DNA of 5,137 nt, from contig PMGP01000437.1 of NCBI GenBank assembly GCA_003156235.1, forward strand, positions 2,499 to 7,635, read 5' to 3'. A model generated the notes under the pieces. The model was not told the origin of the DNA and did not search any database. It saw nothing but the letters and a program-made list of their open reading frames with translations. The stretch comes from Acidobacteriaceae bacterium (lineage in GTDB: Bacteria > Acidobacteriota > Terriglobia > Terriglobales > Acidobacteriaceae). The position numbers were made by a program, and so were the translations under genes. Below, in pieces: positions 4,102 through 5,137 of the stretch. Numbering within the stretch: the first letter of the stretch is position 1; each line of letters starts with the position of its first letter.

Positions 4102-4953
4102 TTACGCGGCTTTTTCGTGCGCCTGGGCGGCTTTTTCCGGGCTGGCGGCGGAGCGGGTGGCGGCCCAGAAGATCAGGGCAATGCCAGCAACGACGCAGCC
4201 GGCGCTGGCCAGTTGGGCGTTGGATAAGCCCCATAGCACCTTGGGATTACGACGGATAAATTCAATCAGGAAGCGAGCTATTCCGCTGAGCAGCAGATAC
4301 TGGCCTACGATGGCGCCGGAACTTTTGGAGTTGCCTAGCCAGCTCCCCACGGACGAAGACCTGGCTGCGGGAATCCCAAGCCTCCACCACAGCCAGCCAC
4401 CGATGAGCAGGTAGGCGGCAAACTCATAGAGCGGGGTGGGATAGACGGGGATGAGGATGGGCTCAATGCCGTTGGGGAAGCTCATGCCCCAGGGACGAAA
4501 TGTGAAGGAAAAAAGATGGACCGGCCGGATGGGGATGCCGTAGCAGCCGTCGCCGGAGAGAAAGCAGCCGATGCGGCCGATGCCCTGGCCAACGACGGCG
4601 GCGGGAGCGGCTAAATCCAGGGTGCGCAACATGCCGATTTTGGCCCACCAACCCTGAAAGAGCAGCGCGCCGATGCCGAAAAGGAGCCCTCCGAACCAGG
4701 CGTATCCGTCCCTGGACCACAAGACCTGCCAGCCTAGTTCGCGAAACTCGATGGGGGTGTCGATGACGTGCCATAGCTTGGCGCCAACAATACCGACTAT
4801 CACGGTGACGGCAACCATGCTCAGGGCATCGGCGGTGACGCGCGCTCGGTGGAAGCTGCGGTCCATGATAAAAGCGCCGGCGACTGCGGCCAGCCAGAGC
4901 ATCAGCCCAAAGGTGGGGAGATTGAAATTCCAAAGGTGCAAATAAGGAATCAT
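4102..4953 (-). CDS. lgt: Prolipoprotein diacylglyceryl transferase
   Basis: Lgt moves a diacylglyceryl group from phosphatidylglycerol to the lipobox Cys of prolipoproteins, the first step of lipoprotein maturation in the inner membrane. From the Met at 4953 the protein is 283 aa, normal for the family, with about seven hydrophobic segments. Landmarks: GAKLWHV (58-63), WFGGLL (87-91; Lgt usually has HGG), GQGIGRIGCFLSGDGCYG (122-139) with the conserved Arg at 127, YPTPLYEFAAYLL (171-183) and RFLIEFIRR (227-235). The Asn following Arg-x-Gly in E. coli Lgt is Cys here; GRxGC..SGDG is a recurrent variant in Bacteroidetes- and Acidobacteria-type enzymes. The frame extends to ATG 4998 and TTG 5010. 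4953 is chosen because MIPYLHLW is the family-like beginning and TATACT ends 8 nt upstream. The Ala/Lys-rich tail follows the last membrane segment. It is divergent from hpt. Confidence 0.92.
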   Translation of the reverse strand: MIPYLHLWNFNLPTFGLMLWLAAVAGAFIMDRSFHRARVTADALSMVAVTVIVGIVGAKLWHVIDTPIEFRELGWQVLWSRDGYAWFGGLLFGIGALLFQGWWAKIGMLRTLDLAAPAAVVGQGIGRIGCFLSGDGCYGIPIRPVHLFSFTFRPWGMSFPNGIEPILIPVYPTPLYEFAAYLLIGGWLWWRLGIPAARSSSVGSWLGNSKSSGAIVGQYLLLSGIARFLIEFIRRNPKVLWGLSNAQLASAGCVVAGIALIFWAATRSAASPEKAAQAHEKAA

Positions 4954-4961
4954 GCTTCTCA

Positions 4962-4967
4962 AGTATA
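4962..4967 (-). promoter_or_regulatory. -10 element of lgt (TATACT)
   Basis: TATACT on the minus strand (4967-4962) matches five of six positions of TATAAT and ends 8 nt before the ATG at 4953, predicting a leader of at most a few bases. No good -35 is seen at 16-18 bp. GAGAAG lies only 1 nt from the ATG, too close to act as a Shine-Dalgarno. The element would lie inside the coding region if lgt began at 4998 or 5010. Confidence 0.5.
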
Positions 4968-5038
4968 GACGGACGAGGTCGAAAGAAGTGCTGAGCATCC
5001 TGCACAGCAATGAAAATACATGGATTTACACAGGAGAC

Positions 5039-5067
5039 TTGCCGCTCCGCAGGGTTCAGGCGATACT
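5039..5067 (+). promoter_or_regulatory. Candidate hpt promoter, leaderless spacing
   Basis: TTGCCG (5039-5044), a 17-bp spacer, then GATACT (5062-5067) lie just before hpt. Each box matches four of six consensus positions. GATACT ends 6 nt before the ATG at 5074, so transcription would start at about the A of the ATG. AGG at 5068-5070 is only 3 nt from the ATG, a poor Shine-Dalgarno distance. Confidence 0.45.
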
Positions 5068-5073
5068 AGGTGC

Positions 5074-5137
5074 ATGGCTACCAACCACCAGGGTCTTGAG
5101 GTTCTCTATTCCCGCCAACAGATTGCCGAGCGCGTCG
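5074..5137 (+). CDS. hpt: Hypoxanthine phosphoribosyltransferase, N-terminal fragment
   Basis: Only 21 complete codons (and one base) lie in the window before its right edge: MATNHQGLEVLYSRQQIAERV. The 'EVLYSRQQIAERV' stretch matches the conserved start of bacterial Hpt (I-L-x-S-x-x-x-I-x-x-R-V), the purine-salvage enzyme that joins hypoxanthine or guanine to PRPP. The phosphate- and PRPP-binding motifs lie beyond the window, so the call rests on the N-terminus alone. The gene is divergent from lgt across about 120 bp. Confidence 0.65.
   Translation, partial: MATNHQGLEVLYSRQQIAERV

Overview
The window is about 5.1 kb of GC-rich bacterial DNA, most likely from an Acidobacteriota (Terriglobia-like) genome. 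That placement is inference. It rests on the Lgt variant (GRIGCFLSGDGCYG), on intergenic repeats of the 'gctcaggatgacagc' and 'ggggctaaagccc / gggggttaaaccccc' kinds that I associate with that phylum, and on the overall look of the proteins. No rRNA, tRNA, CRISPR array or insertion sequence was seen.

Layout. Positions 1-195 hold no gene, but contain a short hairpin and a two-copy 32-bp tandem repeat. A small unassigned gene (64 aa) runs leftward at 196-390, with a run of ten C's just upstream of it. Diverging from it is a SprT-like zinc metallopeptidase (524-1210, GTG start). Then comes a tight leftward operon of three membrane genes, transcribed 3529 to 1215: a CcdA/DsbD_2 (TauE/SafE-like) membrane thiol protein, a polytopic NapH/CcoG-like protein with two [4Fe-4S] motifs, and a membrane-anchored protein with a Ca-loop-like motif. 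Coding regions overlap by 11 bp at the first junction and are 10 bp apart at the second, where a strong Shine-Dalgarno overlaps the stop codon. Next is a FitA-type ribbon-helix-helix antitoxin (3695-3952) with no toxin after it, then a pair of hairpins. A leftward prolipoprotein diacylglyceryl transferase gene (lgt) follows, diverging from the first 21 codons of a hypoxanthine phosphoribosyltransferase (hpt), which is cut by the window end.

Most notable structure. The last 48 bp of the SprT-like gene (1163-1210) recur in the same orientation at 3587-3634 with 44 of 48 identical. Three of the four differences are synonymous and the fourth is Lys/Arg. The two copies bracket exactly the three-gene redox operon, so the operon looks like a 2.4-kb block that entered at the 3' end of the metallopeptidase gene and carried, or left behind, the tail of a diverged allele. 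The antitoxin beyond the right copy keeps a TGATGAT junction like a FitAB stop/start overlap, but the toxin is gone, which suggests a region of repeated gain and loss.

Regulation. Five genes that do not follow another gene in an operon have little or no Shine-Dalgarno signal. Each has a -10-like hexamer ending 6-8 nt before the start codon (TAGACT, TAAGCT, TAGTCT, TATACT, GATACT), the spacing expected for leaderless or nearly leaderless mRNAs. The operon-internal 163-aa gene instead has a textbook Shine-Dalgarno.
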